NCBI GenBank assembly: GCA_963710735.1
Contig: CAVQBN010000003.1
Coordinates: 16,552 to 80,551 of the forward strand
Origin: FEN-1297 sp963710735
Lineage (GTDB): Bacteria; Bacteroidota; Ignavibacteria; Ignavibacteriales; Ignavibacteriaceae
Reading direction: 5' to 3'
Length of the DNA: 64,000 bases
Shown here: piece after piece, positions 27,731 to 37,105 of the stretch
How positions within the stretch are numbered: the first letter of the stretch is position 1
How the letters are laid out: every line of letters begins with the position of its first letter
Made by a program: the position numbers and the translations under genes
The notes under the pieces: model-generated
The model's input: the letters and a program-made list of their open reading frames with translations, nothing else
What the model was told of the DNA's origin: nothing
Databases searched by the model: none

Positions 27731-29878
27731 TCATCCCTTCATCGCTTCCATTACTCTCTCACGATCCATAGGCATTTGATTTACTCTTGCACCGACAGCA
27801 TCATAAATAGCATTAGCTACTACCGCACCCATAATTACAATCGCAGGCTCACCGCCCCCTTGAGGATCAGCGTTTTTATTATCTAGGATTACAGTTTCAA
27901 TTTTCGGCAGCCATGAGAATCTCGGTATCTCGTAAGTATCAAAATTTAAATCAAGAATTTCGCCGCCTTTAAAATGAATATCTTCTCTCAAAGCGTAACC
28001 CAAGCCCATCGTAATGCATCCTTCCATCTGGATTGTAGCGCCTTCAGGATTTATTGCAAGGCCCATGTCCTGTGCACATACAACACGCTTCACCTTAACA
28101 TCACCGTTTTTCTTATTAACTTCAACCTCGGCAATTGCCGCAACTGAAGTACCTGCATCAATTCCGCAGGCAATTCCGTAACCTCTGCCGCTTGGCGCTT
28201 TTGCCGGCTTCCACCCGAATTTTTTAGCAGCCGCTTTTAATACTCCTCGCATTGTTTCATCTTTTAAATTATTCAGTCTGAATTCAAGCGGATCAATACC
28301 GGACTTTGCAGCCATAATATCTATCTGCGATTCCCTTGCAAATGTATTTGTATTATTAGCAGGAGCTCTCCATGCGCCGGTAGCAAAAGGATGCGCACCG
28401 GGAACCCCGCCCCAATTTGAACCGTAAACAGTAGTTTTGGTATTCGGTATATTATAAAACTCAATAGCACCTCTTTCGCCGGCAAAGTAAACCTTATAAT
28501 CCCAAAAACTAATTTTGCCTTTTTTATTAACACCGGATTTAATTTTTACTACAGCAGCAGGCCGAAAAGAATCGAAGAAAAATTCTTCTTCCCTTGTCCA
28601 CGCAACCTGAACCGGCTTGCCGGACAATTTAGCTAACTTTGCAGCTTCAATAATCTGAAGATTACGAGATTTACCACCAAACCCTCCGCCTAAAAACGGC
28701 GGTATTATCCTAACATTCTTTTCAGAAATTCCAAGTGCATCCGCAACTTCTTCCTTCGCTCTGAACGGCGTCTGTGTAGATGCCCATACATTTACCTTTT
28801 TCCCTTCAATACTTACTACCGCTGTATGCGGTTCGATCGGGGCATGAGCTTTGTAGCCATCGTAATATGTTTCTTCCGTTATATTGACTGCCTGCTCTTC
28901 ACCGTCATTCAAATCACCTTCGGATTTAACGGCTTCGCCTTTCGGTGCTGATTTAAGTAAATGATCAAAAATATTTTTCTCTGTCAAATTTGATTTAGGA
29001 GTATCGTATTTTGATTTTATCTTTTGTAATGCTTCTTCTGCAGCGTCAGGATATTTATGAAGGACCGCAATTAAATCACCGTCTCTAACAACCTGAACAC
29101 CTTTAACTTTTTTTGCTTCGGAAAGGTCAACACTAACCAGCTTAGCGCCGTGTGCAGGCGGCCTTAGTATTTTTGCATAAAGCATTCCCGGAAGCTGGAT
29201 ATCGGCAGAATATTTTGCTTTGCCTGTAACTTTTTCCTCCGCATCCCTTCTTAAATATGATTTACCCATTATCTTAAATTCAGAAGGCTTTTTCACTTTA
29301 ACAGTTTCAGAAAGTTTCTTCTGTATTTTCTTACCCTTAGCAAGCTTAGCATAAGAGATTTTTTTGCTTTTATTTTTCTTAACGTAGACAACACCGTTAT
29401 CAGTCATTAAATCTTTTACAGGAACTTTAAGCTGCCCGGAAGCTAATTCCATCAGTATTCTTCTTCCTTCGGCGCCTGCCTTACGAAGCGGCGGCCCGAA
29501 AAAGCGGGTACTCATAGACCCGAATGTTCCCATATCCCACGGACATAAATCCGTATCACCCATTATCATATCGATGTCATCAAGTTGTACATCAAGCTCA
29601 TCGGCAAGCATTTGCGCAAGTGAAGTTATTATACCCTGCCCCATTTCAATTTTGCCGGTAAAGCATGTTACACGTCCGTCTTCTCCTATTTTAAGGAAAG
29701 CATTAAAATCCGATGGCAGGCTGTGCCTAGGCCTCTGCTGTGCAAAGACAGACATATCTTTAATTGTAAAAAGGATAAATATTCCACCGCCGGCAAGTTT
29801 AAGGAACTCTCTTCTATCCAAACGAAAATCTGAGGTATTATCCTTGAAATCAATATCCATATAATGATCTTCTTTCAT
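27731..29878 (-). CDS. Molybdenum hydroxylase large subunit (xanthine dehydrogenase/IorB-like), Tat-exported
   Basis: Protein of 715 aa. A twin-arginine signal with DRREFLKLAGGGIFILFTI lies near residues 21-40, so the enzyme is probably exported folded. The molybdopterin-binding domains show GKIEMGQGIITSLAQMLADEL, FLGGGFGGKS, TGAWRAPANNTNTFARESQID and a C-terminal GGGEPAIVIMGAVVANAIYDAVG with the catalytic-type glutamate. It resembles the isoquinoline/aldehyde oxidoreductase beta subunits. The 2Fe-2S subunit gene is directly upstream, one base before the start, behind GGAGG. The substrate is unknown. No FAD subunit or maturation gene is seen. Confidence 0.92.
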   Translation of the reverse strand: MKEDHYMDIDFKDNTSDFRLDRREFLKLAGGGIFILFTIKDMSVFAQQRPRHSLPSDFNAFLKIGEDGRVTCFTGKIEMGQGIITSLAQMLADELDVQLDDIDMIMGDTDLCPWDMGTFGSMSTRFFGPPLRKAGAEGRRILMELASGQLKVPVKDLMTDNGVVYVKKNKSKKISYAKLAKGKKIQKKLSETVKVKKPSEFKIMGKSYLRRDAEEKVTGKAKYSADIQLPGMLYAKILRPPAHGAKLVSVDLSEAKKVKGVQVVRDGDLIAVLHKYPDAAEEALQKIKSKYDTPKSNLTEKNIFDHLLKSAPKGEAVKSEGDLNDGEEQAVNITEETYYDGYKAHAPIEPHTAVVSIEGKKVNVWASTQTPFRAKEEVADALGISEKNVRIIPPFLGGGFGGKSRNLQIIEAAKLAKLSGKPVQVAWTREEEFFFDSFRPAAVVKIKSGVNKKGKISFWDYKVYFAGERGAIEFYNIPNTKTTVYGSNWGGVPGAHPFATGAWRAPANNTNTFARESQIDIMAAKSGIDPLEFRLNNLKDETMRGVLKAAAKKFGWKPAKAPSGRGYGIACGIDAGTSVAAIAEVEVNKKNGDVKVKRVVCAQDMGLAINPEGATIQMEGCITMGLGYALREDIHFKGGEILDLNFDTYEIPRFSWLPKIETVILDNKNADPQGGGEPAIVIMGAVVANAIYDAVGARVNQMPMDRERVMEAMKG

Positions 29879-29879
29879 T

Positions 29880-30356
29880 TCAATTACCTCCTTTCATTTC
29901 TTTTGCCGCAGACTTAATTGCTTTAACAATCCTGTTATGAGCGCCGCACCTGCATAAATTATCGTTCATGTTTTTAATTATTTCCGGTTCGGTAGGATTA
30001 GGATTTTTTCTTAAAAAGGAATAAGCGTTCATTATCATTCCGGGAGTACAGTATCCGCACTGCAGCGCATCATGTTCTACAAATGCTTTCTGCAGAGGAT
30101 GCAGCTTATTGTTTACAGCTAACCCTTCAATAGTAACAACTTCTTTACCCTTAACATCCTTCACTGCCGTCTGGCAGGATCTAACCGCTTCGTGGTTAAC
30201 GAGAACTGTGCATGCGCCGCAGAAACTTTCGCCGCATCCGTACTTTGTTCCGGTTAAACCCAGATCGGTACGTAAAACCCATAAGAGCAGACGGTCACTG
30301 TCTACAGTCAGCTTTACAGGTTTACCGTTTAATTTAAATTGAACATCTTCAATCAT
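29880..30356 (-). CDS. 2Fe-2S subunit of a molybdenum hydroxylase (IorA/CoxS-like)
   Basis: Protein of 158 aa. Plant-type ferredoxin cluster CGCGESFCGACTVLVN (~residues 40-55) with a later Cys in VRSCQTAV, then the four-helix second cluster CGYCTPGMIMNAYSFL and NLCRCGAHNRIVKAI. This is the usual electron-transfer subunit that receives electrons from the molybdenum cofactor. It precedes the large-subunit gene by one base and they surely form one enzyme. It has no signal peptide of its own, consistent with export by hitch-hiking on the large subunit's Tat signal. Confidence 0.94.
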   Translation of the reverse strand: MIEDVQFKLNGKPVKLTVDSDRLLLWVLRTDLGLTGTKYGCGESFCGACTVLVNHEAVRSCQTAVKDVKGKEVVTIEGLAVNNKLHPLQKAFVEHDALQCGYCTPGMIMNAYSFLRKNPNPTEPEIIKNMNDNLCRCGAHNRIVKAIKSAAKEMKGGN

Positions 30357-30537
30357 GGCAGGCTACTTCTCCCTAAAGTAAAAATGAATTATTCTTCTAC
30401 CGGCTTAAGAAGGTTCTGCGCTTCTTAAAGCAGAATATTTATAACATAAAATAATTATTAAAACTCTCATCTTCCATTACTTTTTTTCATCCGAAGAAGA
30501 TTTGTCGCTATGCCCGAAATGATATTTTTACTTTGTC

Positions 30538-30649
30538 TGTCATATCGAACCTAGCTTCAGCAGGGTGAGATATCTCCTGCATTTATTGAAACTTTATTTT
30601 TATATGTAGAACTGTAAGGAGGAGATTTCTCCCGTTGGTCGAAATGACA
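30538..30649. repeat. Palindromic repeat, TGTCAT family, copy 1
   Basis: Begins TGTCATATCGAACC and ends GGTCGAAATGACA; the outer ~30 bases at each end are imperfect inverted repeats (GAGATATCTCCTGC against GGAGGAGATTTCTCCC), with an AT-rich loop. The unit would fold into a long hairpin. Copy 2 follows 13 bases later with almost the same sequence. Confidence 0.85.
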
Positions 30650-30662
30650 AGCACATTTATTT

Positions 30663-30774
30663 TGTCATATCGAACCTAGCTTCAGCAGAGTGAGATATCT
30701 CCTGCATTTATTGAAACTTTATTTTCATATTTAGAACTGTAAAGAGGAGATTTCTCCCGTTGGTCGAAATGACA
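30663..30774. repeat. Palindromic repeat, TGTCAT family, copy 2
   Basis: Same ends, same 112-base length and nearly the same loop as copy 1. Tandem with copy 1, which suggests local duplication. Lies in the 486-base gap upstream of the molybdenum hydroxylase operon. Confidence 0.85.
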
Positions 30775-30787
30775 AGCACATTTATTT

Positions 30788-31193
30788 TGTCATATCTTCC
30801 AAAGGAACGGCTATGCCGGAAGGAGTCTTCGACTGAGAAATCTCATGTTTTTATTAGCCCCTCTAATAAATCTTTCCATTCAGGATTCATCTCTTCAATT
30901 AATTTATTCTTTTTTTCTCTTCTCCATTTTTTAATTTCCTTTTCCCTGGAAATAGCCGCTTCTATACTACTCACATACTCATAATAAACTAGTTTATTTA
31001 AATTATACTTTTTTGAAAAACCGTCTATCATTTTATTCTTATGTTCATAAATTCTTCTTAAAAGATTATTAGTCATTCCTATATATAATACATTATTGTA
31101 TTTGTTTGAAATAATATAAATATAGTAGTTATGATTTTTCATTTATAAATTATAAATAATTGAAGGGGATTTCTCACTCCGTTCGACATGACA
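30788..31193. mobile_element. Palindromic repeat arms enclosing a GIY-YIG nuclease gene
   Basis: The left arm starts TGTCATATC at 30788 and runs through CGACTGAGAAATCTCATG (to 30847). The right arm, GGGGATTTCTCACTCCG followed by TTCGACATGACA, ends at 31193. These are the same arms as in the short copies, but here the loop is occupied by the whole GIY-YIG gene, whose stop codon lies inside the left arm. This looks like an autonomous or parental form of the repeat family. The left arm also holds an inserted double hairpin, TTCCAAAGGAA plus CGGCTATGCCG. Mobility is inferred from structure only. Confidence 0.55.
30843..31142 (-). CDS. GIY-YIG nuclease-domain protein
   Basis: Protein of 99 aa, a single GIY-YIG (URI-like) domain: YYIYIISNKYNNVLYIGMTNNLLRRIYEHK with the YI..YIG core and the catalytic Arg, then KYNLNKLVYYEYVSSIEAAISREKEIKKWRREKKNKLIEE, the usual YYE and AIxREKxIKxWxRxKKxxLIE tail. 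Family members cut DNA; small stand-alone forms are of unknown role. The gene fills the loop of a palindromic repeat and its stop codon is part of the repeat arm, which links gene and repeat physically. Confidence 0.92.
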   Translation of the reverse strand: MKNHNYYIYIISNKYNNVLYIGMTNNLLRRIYEHKNKMIDGFSKKYNLNKLVYYEYVSSIEAAISREKEIKKWRREKKNKLIEEMNPEWKDLLEGLIKT

Positions 31194-31207
31194 AGCATAG
31201 TTTATAT

Positions 31208-31337
31208 TGTCATATCTTCCAAAGGAACGGCTATGCCGGAAGGAGCCCTCGGCTGAGATATCTCCTGCATTTATTGAAACTTTATTTTCATATGTAGAAC
31301 TGTAAGGAGGAGATTTCTCCCGTTGGTCGAAATGACA
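31208..31337. repeat. Palindromic repeat, TGTCAT family, copy 4
   Basis: TGTCATATC at the left and AATGACA at the right, with the usual inverted GAGATATCTCC / GGAGATTTCTCCC arms. Its left arm carries the same inserted TTCCAAAGGAA-CGGCTATGCCG double hairpin as the GIY-YIG copy next door. Confidence 0.8.
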
Positions 31338-31350
31338 AGCACACTTATTT

Positions 31351-31425
31351 TGTCATATCTTCCAAAGGAACTGTGCTATGCCTAGATTCGAAGGAGTCCT
31401 CGACTGAGATATCTCCTGTGTTTAT
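31351..31425. repeat. Palindromic repeat, TGTCAT family, left half only
   Basis: TGTCATATCTTCCAAAGG through GACTGAGATATCTCCTG is present, without the matching right arm. The double-hairpin insert differs slightly (an extra TAGATTC). A truncated copy adjoining copy 4. Confidence 0.65.
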
Positions 31426-31465
31426 CCATAAGCCGTTAAATCAACTTAGATAATTAATATCTACC

Positions 31466-32299
31466 TTACGCTTTCTCAATTTTCAAAGAGGTCATAGTTA
31501 AAGATCCGCCGATGGCTTTATCGTTGAACAGACTTATTTTTTCATTCTCTTCTTTCAAGGCTAATGTATAGAGTAATGGAAGATAATGTTCCGGGGTAGG
31601 GATTGCCAGCTCAAATTCTTTCCCCTGTGACTTGTAATTTATTAATTGCTTAAAGTCGCCGTTTAAAATATGACTTTTCATTTTATCGCTTGCCTCAATT
31701 GCCCAGTCATAACCATATTCTTCCTCATTTAATTTATCCCACGCTACCATTCTAAGATTGTGCACCATATTTCCGCTGCCTATTATTAATATACCTTTTT
31801 TCCGCAACGATGATAATTCTTTTGCAAGTTCATAATGATATTGCGGAGCTTGATAATAATCTAAGCTCATTTGTATTACCGGAACATCCGCATCCGGATA
31901 AAGATGCTTCACCACACTCCAGCAGCCGTGATCTAATCCCCATTTTTCATCTAATTCTACCTCGGTTTTTTTAACTATCTTTTTTGTGTCTTTAGCAAGT
32001 TCAGGACTGCCGTGTGCAGGATATTGCACTTTATACAATTCTTCAGGAAACCCTCCAAAGTCATGTATTGTGCGCGGATTTTCCATTGCTGTTATATATG
32101 TCCCTCTAGTTTCCCAATGAGCCGATACACATAAAATTGCATTCGGTTTCGGAAGAGTTTTCCCTATCTCCTTCCAGCCTTTTGAAAATTCATTATCTTC
32201 AATTGCATTCATCGGACTGCCGTGCCCGATAAATAACACCGGCATTTGCTCTGTGTTATTAAAAGTCTCAGTCATTTTATTTAATTCATCCGGCTTCAT
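31466..32299 (-). CDS. DODA-type extradiol aromatic ring-opening dioxygenase (YgiD-like)
   Basis: Protein of 277 aa, matching the YgiD/4,5-DOPA dioxygenase family: MPVLFIGHGSPMNAIEDNEFSKGWKEIGKTLPKPNAILCVSAHWETRG with the metal-binding histidines in GHGSPM and SAHWE, then LDHGCWSVVKHLYPDADVPVIQMSLD and IIGSGNMVHNLRM. Members bind Zn or Fe and can open catechol rings. The natural substrate in most bacteria is unknown. It stands alone between repeat blocks. Start chosen at MKPDELNKM. Confidence 0.92.
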   Translation of the reverse strand: MKPDELNKMTETFNNTEQMPVLFIGHGSPMNAIEDNEFSKGWKEIGKTLPKPNAILCVSAHWETRGTYITAMENPRTIHDFGGFPEELYKVQYPAHGSPELAKDTKKIVKKTEVELDEKWGLDHGCWSVVKHLYPDADVPVIQMSLDYYQAPQYHYELAKELSSLRKKGILIIGSGNMVHNLRMVAWDKLNEEEYGYDWAIEASDKMKSHILNGDFKQLINYKSQGKEFELAIPTPEHYLPLLYTLALKEENEKISLFNDKAIGGSLTMTSLKIEKA

Positions 32300-32537
32300 C
32301 TATTTCCCAAAACTTTGCAAAACAGAATTATATTAAATTTAATTTAAGATTTATTAAAAGACTATAGCCAACATCACCTGCAACATTGTTAAACCGCTGA
32401 ACTGCTGCGTTTGGTTAATTAATCAATTCCACGATTCAACTTATTTATAACTCAACTTCATGGCAGTATAATCATTGCACTATTTGTCTGATGGGAAAAT
32501 AAAAAGGAAAAAGTTAAAAGTAAGATATAAGAAACTA

Positions 32538-32879
32538 TCACTGCTTAGATTTTATTAATATTGCAGCAAGTATTTTTTTTAATTCTTCTGATTCTTTTAG
32601 AAGTAAATCCACTTCTACTTTTGGAGCAATATTTATTGCTTTTATAATCCGGTACCAATAATTTGATTCTCTCATCTCTTTAAGCGCTATATTAACTTTA
32701 TTTATAAAATCTGCTTTTGATGAGCCTGCTTGCGCTTCTTCGTAATTTGCTCCAGCCGAAGTAGAAGATTTTGCTAACTGATTAATAATTACCTTGTTTA
32801 CATCAGAGAATTTTATCTTTTTTAATAATGAAAGTGTTTTAACACTAAAATTAAATAACCGTTCTTCTAAATCATTCAT
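32538..32879 (-). CDS. Four-helix-bundle protein (S23/IVS-like), second copy
   Basis: Protein of 113 aa. Shares the family layout with the gene at 27287: a lead helix (ERLFNFSVKTLSLLKKI), QLAKSSTSAGANYEEAQAGSS, and KEMRESNYWYRIIKAINI, which is the branch of the family with a conserved ANYxEAxxGxS and ESxYWxxxI pattern. Function unknown. A tandem CTTTTTA heptamer array abuts its start codon, so copy-number change could alter expression. Confidence 0.88.
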   Translation of the reverse strand: MNDLEERLFNFSVKTLSLLKKIKFSDVNKVIINQLAKSSTSAGANYEEAQAGSSKADFINKVNIALKEMRESNYWYRIIKAINIAPKVEVDLLLKESEELKKILAAILIKSKQ

Positions 32880-32883
32880 ATAT

Positions 32884-32942
32884 TTTTTACTTTTTACTTT
32901 TTACTTTTTACTTTTTACTTCTTACTTCTTACTTTTTACTTC
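32884..32942. repeat. Tandem heptamer array TTTTTAC (about 8 units)
   Basis: About eight successive 7-base units of TTTTTAC, two of them TTCTTAC, begin 4 bases upstream of the start codon of the four-helix-bundle gene. They occupy its ribosome-binding and promoter area. Simple repeats at this place can vary in copy number by slippage. The rest of the 355-base gap to 33234 is further low-complexity repeat DNA including a weak copy of the AATAAGGTAATAAGGTT unit near 33038-33120. Confidence 0.85.
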
Positions 32943-33234
32943 GATCCTTCACACCCTCGTTACTCATTTCCAATTACACAACCACACATTTCCACGATTC
33001 CACAAATCAACACTTCACCATCGGTGTTATTTACATACGAATGAATAAGGTAATAAGGTTGTTACATGGGATGCATTTACAGTTACTAAGGTCTTTTAAT
33101 TGAATAAGATTTTTTCCCGGTCTCCACTTCCCCCTCTGCTGCCTCTATCCCTCTCTTGTTACTCGTTACTTGTTACTTTAATCTTTGTCTTTTTCCTTTT
33201 TCCTTCACCAAACTATTCACTATTCACTTTTCCC

Positions 33235-34956
33235 CTAGAGTCCGTATGACAATGAAAAATAAACCTCATTCAGCTTATTATCTTTATATGTATGATCAGT
33301 CTGTTCCTGGGATATCTTTGTTGTCCGGTATTGAAACCTTGCATTAAGCTCATGCATAATTTCATAATTTATATTCAGTCCCATATAAGTGTAATCGGTT
33401 CTTAAACCGAAAAGGAAAGGCGGCTGAGGCTGTACGTATTGACCATTGACTGTTCCCTGGCCTCCTTTTCTGATATATTGTCCCCATAAAGTAGCCTGCA
33501 GTCCTCTTAAGAAATGATAATTAAGCGCACCGTAAACCAGATCGGCATTATTCCCGATCCAGTCACCCATTACATAACCTGAACTTTGATAAGTCTGCGT
33601 TGGTATAAAATGTGTATATACATAGGGATAAATTTTTGTAAACTCTAAAGTAAAAGTAAGGTTATCAATTGGAAGGTCCGTAACCGAACCGCCAAGCGTA
33701 AAACCTAACTGGTTCCTCTGCTTCTGCGGATTAAACAATCCTTCCAATGTTATTTCGTCTATAAATAAAGTTCCGTAAAGGTGAGTATTTTTAATCTGGT
33801 TTCTTGAACTTATACCCATAAAAAATTGAGAGTTGCCCCCGGCACTATTGTTAGCCTGACTTAAGTAATGGTCAGCCGCTCTGAAGAACATAATAGGAAT
33901 TAAAAATATCGGCTGAAGCTGATCACTATATACAATCGATTCACCCAGTGATACATCAAGCCCGCGTGTTGGTGTAACGGTTATTGAATGTGAGGCTAAG
34001 TATTTTGATCGGAACTGATCACGGTTAAAACCTGCTCTGTATGTGGCATATAAAGCGGAAGAGTCTATAATATCAGAGTTAAGCCATGCATGTATATAAT
34101 TAAACCTTAGCCAGCTTACGGGATGCAGGTCCAACCTTATATAAGGAAAAGACGGCGCTTTACCCGATAACACTAATAATCCACTTTGACCGTAACCCCA
34201 GTTGAGAAAATCTTTCCCTATTGTAAAATCGCCCCATGCCCAGTTTGCAGTTATGTTTGTATTTATGCTGCTGTACTGTATATTATTTAAATCCGCTTTA
34301 GCAATAATAACGCCTGTAGTTGGAGTAAAGTTCTTCGTCCTGTCGATTGTAGTCCCGTCTTCCGAGTTATCTCTAAAGTTAAAACTAAACCCGATATGGT
34401 TACCCAGATAACCATATAAATAAACACCATCCCATCTGTGCGAATATTTAGCCCCGTCCCTCGTGCCCAAAGTATACCCAAGCACAGGACTTATATTCAG
34501 CTTAAATAAATTATCAGAGTAGGAGAACAGCCTCCACCTGTCATAAGGATCAAAATTAAAAATTGTTGTCTGCGGTTTTTCAATTGACGGTATATTAGCG
34601 CCGAGTGCGGTTTCAATTTTACTTTTTAACTCTTCAAGTTTACTGATAGGAAATTCTTTCAGCTCAATACCATAATCTTTCAAATAAAAACTCAGGTCTT
34701 CCTTTTCCACCGCCGTTAATAATTCACCTTTCTATCCGTCCCGGCTTCTAACCGGCTTAATTTACGCAGCTTTTCGGCTATGTACACCCTGCTTACCGGC
34801 TTAACATTATCGTCAAAATTTATTAAACCCTTCTGCGCCATCCTGTCAAGAAAATCATAAACACTGCTGTTTATAGGTTCGTAAACAGTTTGTGAAAAAG
34901 TTAATGAAGTAATAACCAGCAAATAAAAAGCTATAAGTATTGTTGTTCTTTTCCAT
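33235..34956 (-). CDS. Wzi-like capsule assembly outer-membrane protein, frameshifted
   Basis: Two frames join into a protein of about 570 aa with a signal peptide (hydrophobic ILIAFYLLVITSLTFSQ) and a long beta-strand-rich barrel region ending in an aromatic C-terminus (VYFSLSYGL), as in the capsule assembly Wzi family that anchors capsule at the outer membrane. The C-terminal frame carries DFTIGKDFLNWGYGQSGLL and LDLHPVSWLRFNYIHAWLNS, conserved in this family. The frames meet near 34722, where one A appears lost (AGAAAGG for AGAAAAGG), restoring DRKGELLTAVEKEDLSF. The best ATG, at 34956, is one base out of frame with the signal peptide, so there is a second indel. Confidence 0.75.
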
Positions 34957-35114
34957 ATTATAATTAAAATGTTAGTTAGAAAAGAAGGACTAGTCTATAT
35001 TAAAAAAATATGTTTTTTATAAATAATAATATATTGAAATGTTTGAACAAAATTTGTGTCCATTATTGTAGTAATTTTTATTCTTTACATTTCTAAATGA
35101 CTATTATACAAAAA

Positions 35115-35310
35115 AGGAGATTTCTCCCTACGGTCGAAATGACATTTTTACTTTGTCTGTCATGTCTTCAGAAGGAACGGCCATGCCGGAATCCCGCTTC
35201 AGCTAGGTGAGACATCTCATGTATTTATTGAAACATTATTTTCATATGCGGTGTATTGATGAGGAGATTTACGCCAAAAACCCACATGTCTCCTGTTGGT
35301 CCAAATGACA
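35115..35310. repeat. Palindromic repeat, TGTCAT family, degraded copy with extra arm
   Basis: A lone right arm (GGAGATTTCTCCCTACGGTC then GAAATGACA, 35115-35143) is followed by a full but degraded copy from TGTCATGTC (35158) to CCAAATGACA (35310) whose right arm is interrupted by about 20 foreign bases. It occupies most of the 425-base gap between the Wzi-like gene and the first sugar transferase. Confidence 0.7.
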
Positions 35311-35381
35311 TTCTCAGTTTACCATTCTCCCTTGTATATTTGTTACCTTGTCACTCATTACTAGTCAATCGTCACTAATTC

Positions 35382-36791
35382 TCAATACGCTTTCGGATCT
35401 CCCTTAATCATCTTCCATATTGTTGTCCCAATTATCTGCATATCGAGCATAAACTTCCAGTTCTCAATATACCATACATCAAAATCCACGCGCTTCTGCA
35501 TTAGATTATTATCACTGGTCTCGCCTCTAAGGCCGTTTACCTGAGCCCAGCCGGTAATACCCGGTTTTACAATATGACGAAACATATATAAATGTACTTT
35601 ACCTTTCGATTCAAGATTTAGCGGGGTAGGGTGAGGCCGCGGTCCAACAACACTCATATCCCCTTTAAGAACATTCCAGAATTGAGGCAGCTCATCAAGG
35701 TTCGTCTTTCTTAAGAACCTCCCCATCTTTGTTACCCTAGAATCATTTTTAGTTACCTGCCGGAATTTCCCGTTAATATCTATTTCGCTACTGTCAGTTT
35801 GCAGGGTACGGAATTTATAAGTAATAAATTTCGAATTGTTTCGCCCCCATCTTTCCTGTTTAAAAAACACCCTACCCGGAGAAGATATTTTTATTAGAAA
35901 CCCTATTAAAGGCCATAACCAGCTAAACAAAAGCAAGAACAATAAAACTGTAAATACTAAATCAAAGCTGCGTTTCATCATACGCCATTGAAGTTCGTTC
36001 AGGCGGTCATTCCTTACAGATATTAAGGGGAAACCCCCGAACATAGAAATATTGTATTTATCGGAAACAAACCTAAAGTAATCGGGAATAATTTTTACCC
36101 GTGTGGTATATTCTTCGCAAGTTGCAATTACATGCGCCAGCCGCTCCGACGCATAAATGGGAAGTGCGACTATAACATCATCAATTTTCCTGCTGCTTAA
36201 AACATTGCCTAAATCGTCTATCCTGCCAAGGTACTGGCCGTTAAGGAATGTTTTATTTTCATCATCCAGAAAGCCGCACACGTTATAACCGAAATGAGGA
36301 TTAAACATAATAGTTTCTACAAAGTTTCTTCCCACTTCACCGGCCCCCACAATCAATAAATTCCTTATGTTTTTCCCTTTCCTTCTTAAAAAAATCAGCA
36401 CTCTTCTAAAGAGCAGCTTCTCTACCGAAATAAAAATTAAAGCAATTGTAACAAATACAAATATAAAAGAACGTGAAAGCAATTCTTCCCTTGTAAGGAA
36501 TAAAATAATTATTGTACCTATTGCCTGAACGAATATATTCTTTGTTACAAGCGTAGTCTCAATAACTATATCCCTTGAATGGAATTCATCATATAAACCA
36601 ATCCCTTTGGCAGAAATATACCAGAATACACTTAAGGCAAGCATTAATAAGATAAGCCTGGGGCTTAGAACTAATGGCCGATCCAAAGCGTATCCTGTTG
36701 ATATATATGCCGATAACACAACTGCCAAATTCAGAATTATTATATCAAGTGTAATACGGAATAAATATAGTGATGTTCTGTAGATCTGCAT
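35382..36791 (-). CDS. Undecaprenyl-phosphate sugar phosphotransferase, WcaJ-type, copy 1
   Basis: Protein of 469 aa. Four N-terminal membrane helices, a Rossmann-like CoA-binding-type domain (NLLIVGAGEVGRNFVETI, ~residues 143-160), a fifth membrane helix in FDLVFTVLLFLLLFSWLWPLIGFLI, then the bacterial sugar transferase domain: SPGRVFFKQERWGRNNSKFITYKFRTL, LRKTNLDELPQFWNVLKGDMSVVGPRPH and KPGITGWAQVNGLRGET. It moves a sugar-1-phosphate onto undecaprenyl phosphate to begin polysaccharide repeat-unit synthesis. A tandem paralogue of the same length follows upstream. Complete. Confidence 0.95.
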   Translation of the reverse strand: MQIYRTSLYLFRITLDIIILNLAVVLSAYISTGYALDRPLVLSPRLILLMLALSVFWYISAKGIGLYDEFHSRDIVIETTLVTKNIFVQAIGTIIILFLTREELLSRSFIFVFVTIALIFISVEKLLFRRVLIFLRRKGKNIRNLLIVGAGEVGRNFVETIMFNPHFGYNVCGFLDDENKTFLNGQYLGRIDDLGNVLSSRKIDDVIVALPIYASERLAHVIATCEEYTTRVKIIPDYFRFVSDKYNISMFGGFPLISVRNDRLNELQWRMMKRSFDLVFTVLLFLLLFSWLWPLIGFLIKISSPGRVFFKQERWGRNNSKFITYKFRTLQTDSSEIDINGKFRQVTKNDSRVTKMGRFLRKTNLDELPQFWNVLKGDMSVVGPRPHPTPLNLESKGKVHLYMFRHIVKPGITGWAQVNGLRGETSDNNLMQKRVDFDVWYIENWKFMLDMQIIGTTIWKMIKGDPKAY

Positions 36792-37060
36792 TTTTTTACA
36801 ATACCCCAGGAAGTAGTTTGTTTTTAGGTGAACACCGACCAGTTAATGGCAATTTGTGATGTTTTAGAAATGAAGAATAACAACCCATTATTAAAATATC
36901 TCCCCGATTATTCCACCGCTTAATTGTTTATTTAGACTTACCCCGCATAACTGAATTTTCAATTATGAATTAAAATAATGTAATCATTTAAGATTATCAA
37001 GAAATAAGATAATTATTTCGCAATGAAATCTATTTATTCACATGTTATATGGAATGTTTA
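36792..37060. repeat. Upstream block of a segmental duplication (copy 1)
   Basis: The ~270 bases upstream of the first sugar transferase match those upstream of the second (38741-39030) in order and spacing: GAAGAATAACAAC, then ATTGTTTATTTA.ACTTA, GTAATCATTTA.GATTATCAAGAA and ATTATTTCGCAATGAAAT. The duplication therefore covered gene plus upstream region. Conservation in both may mark a promoter or leader. Confidence 0.75.
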
Positions 37061-37105
37061 ATCGTTGATTTGTTAAACTGAGGGTATAGATACTAATGCT
37101 CTTCT

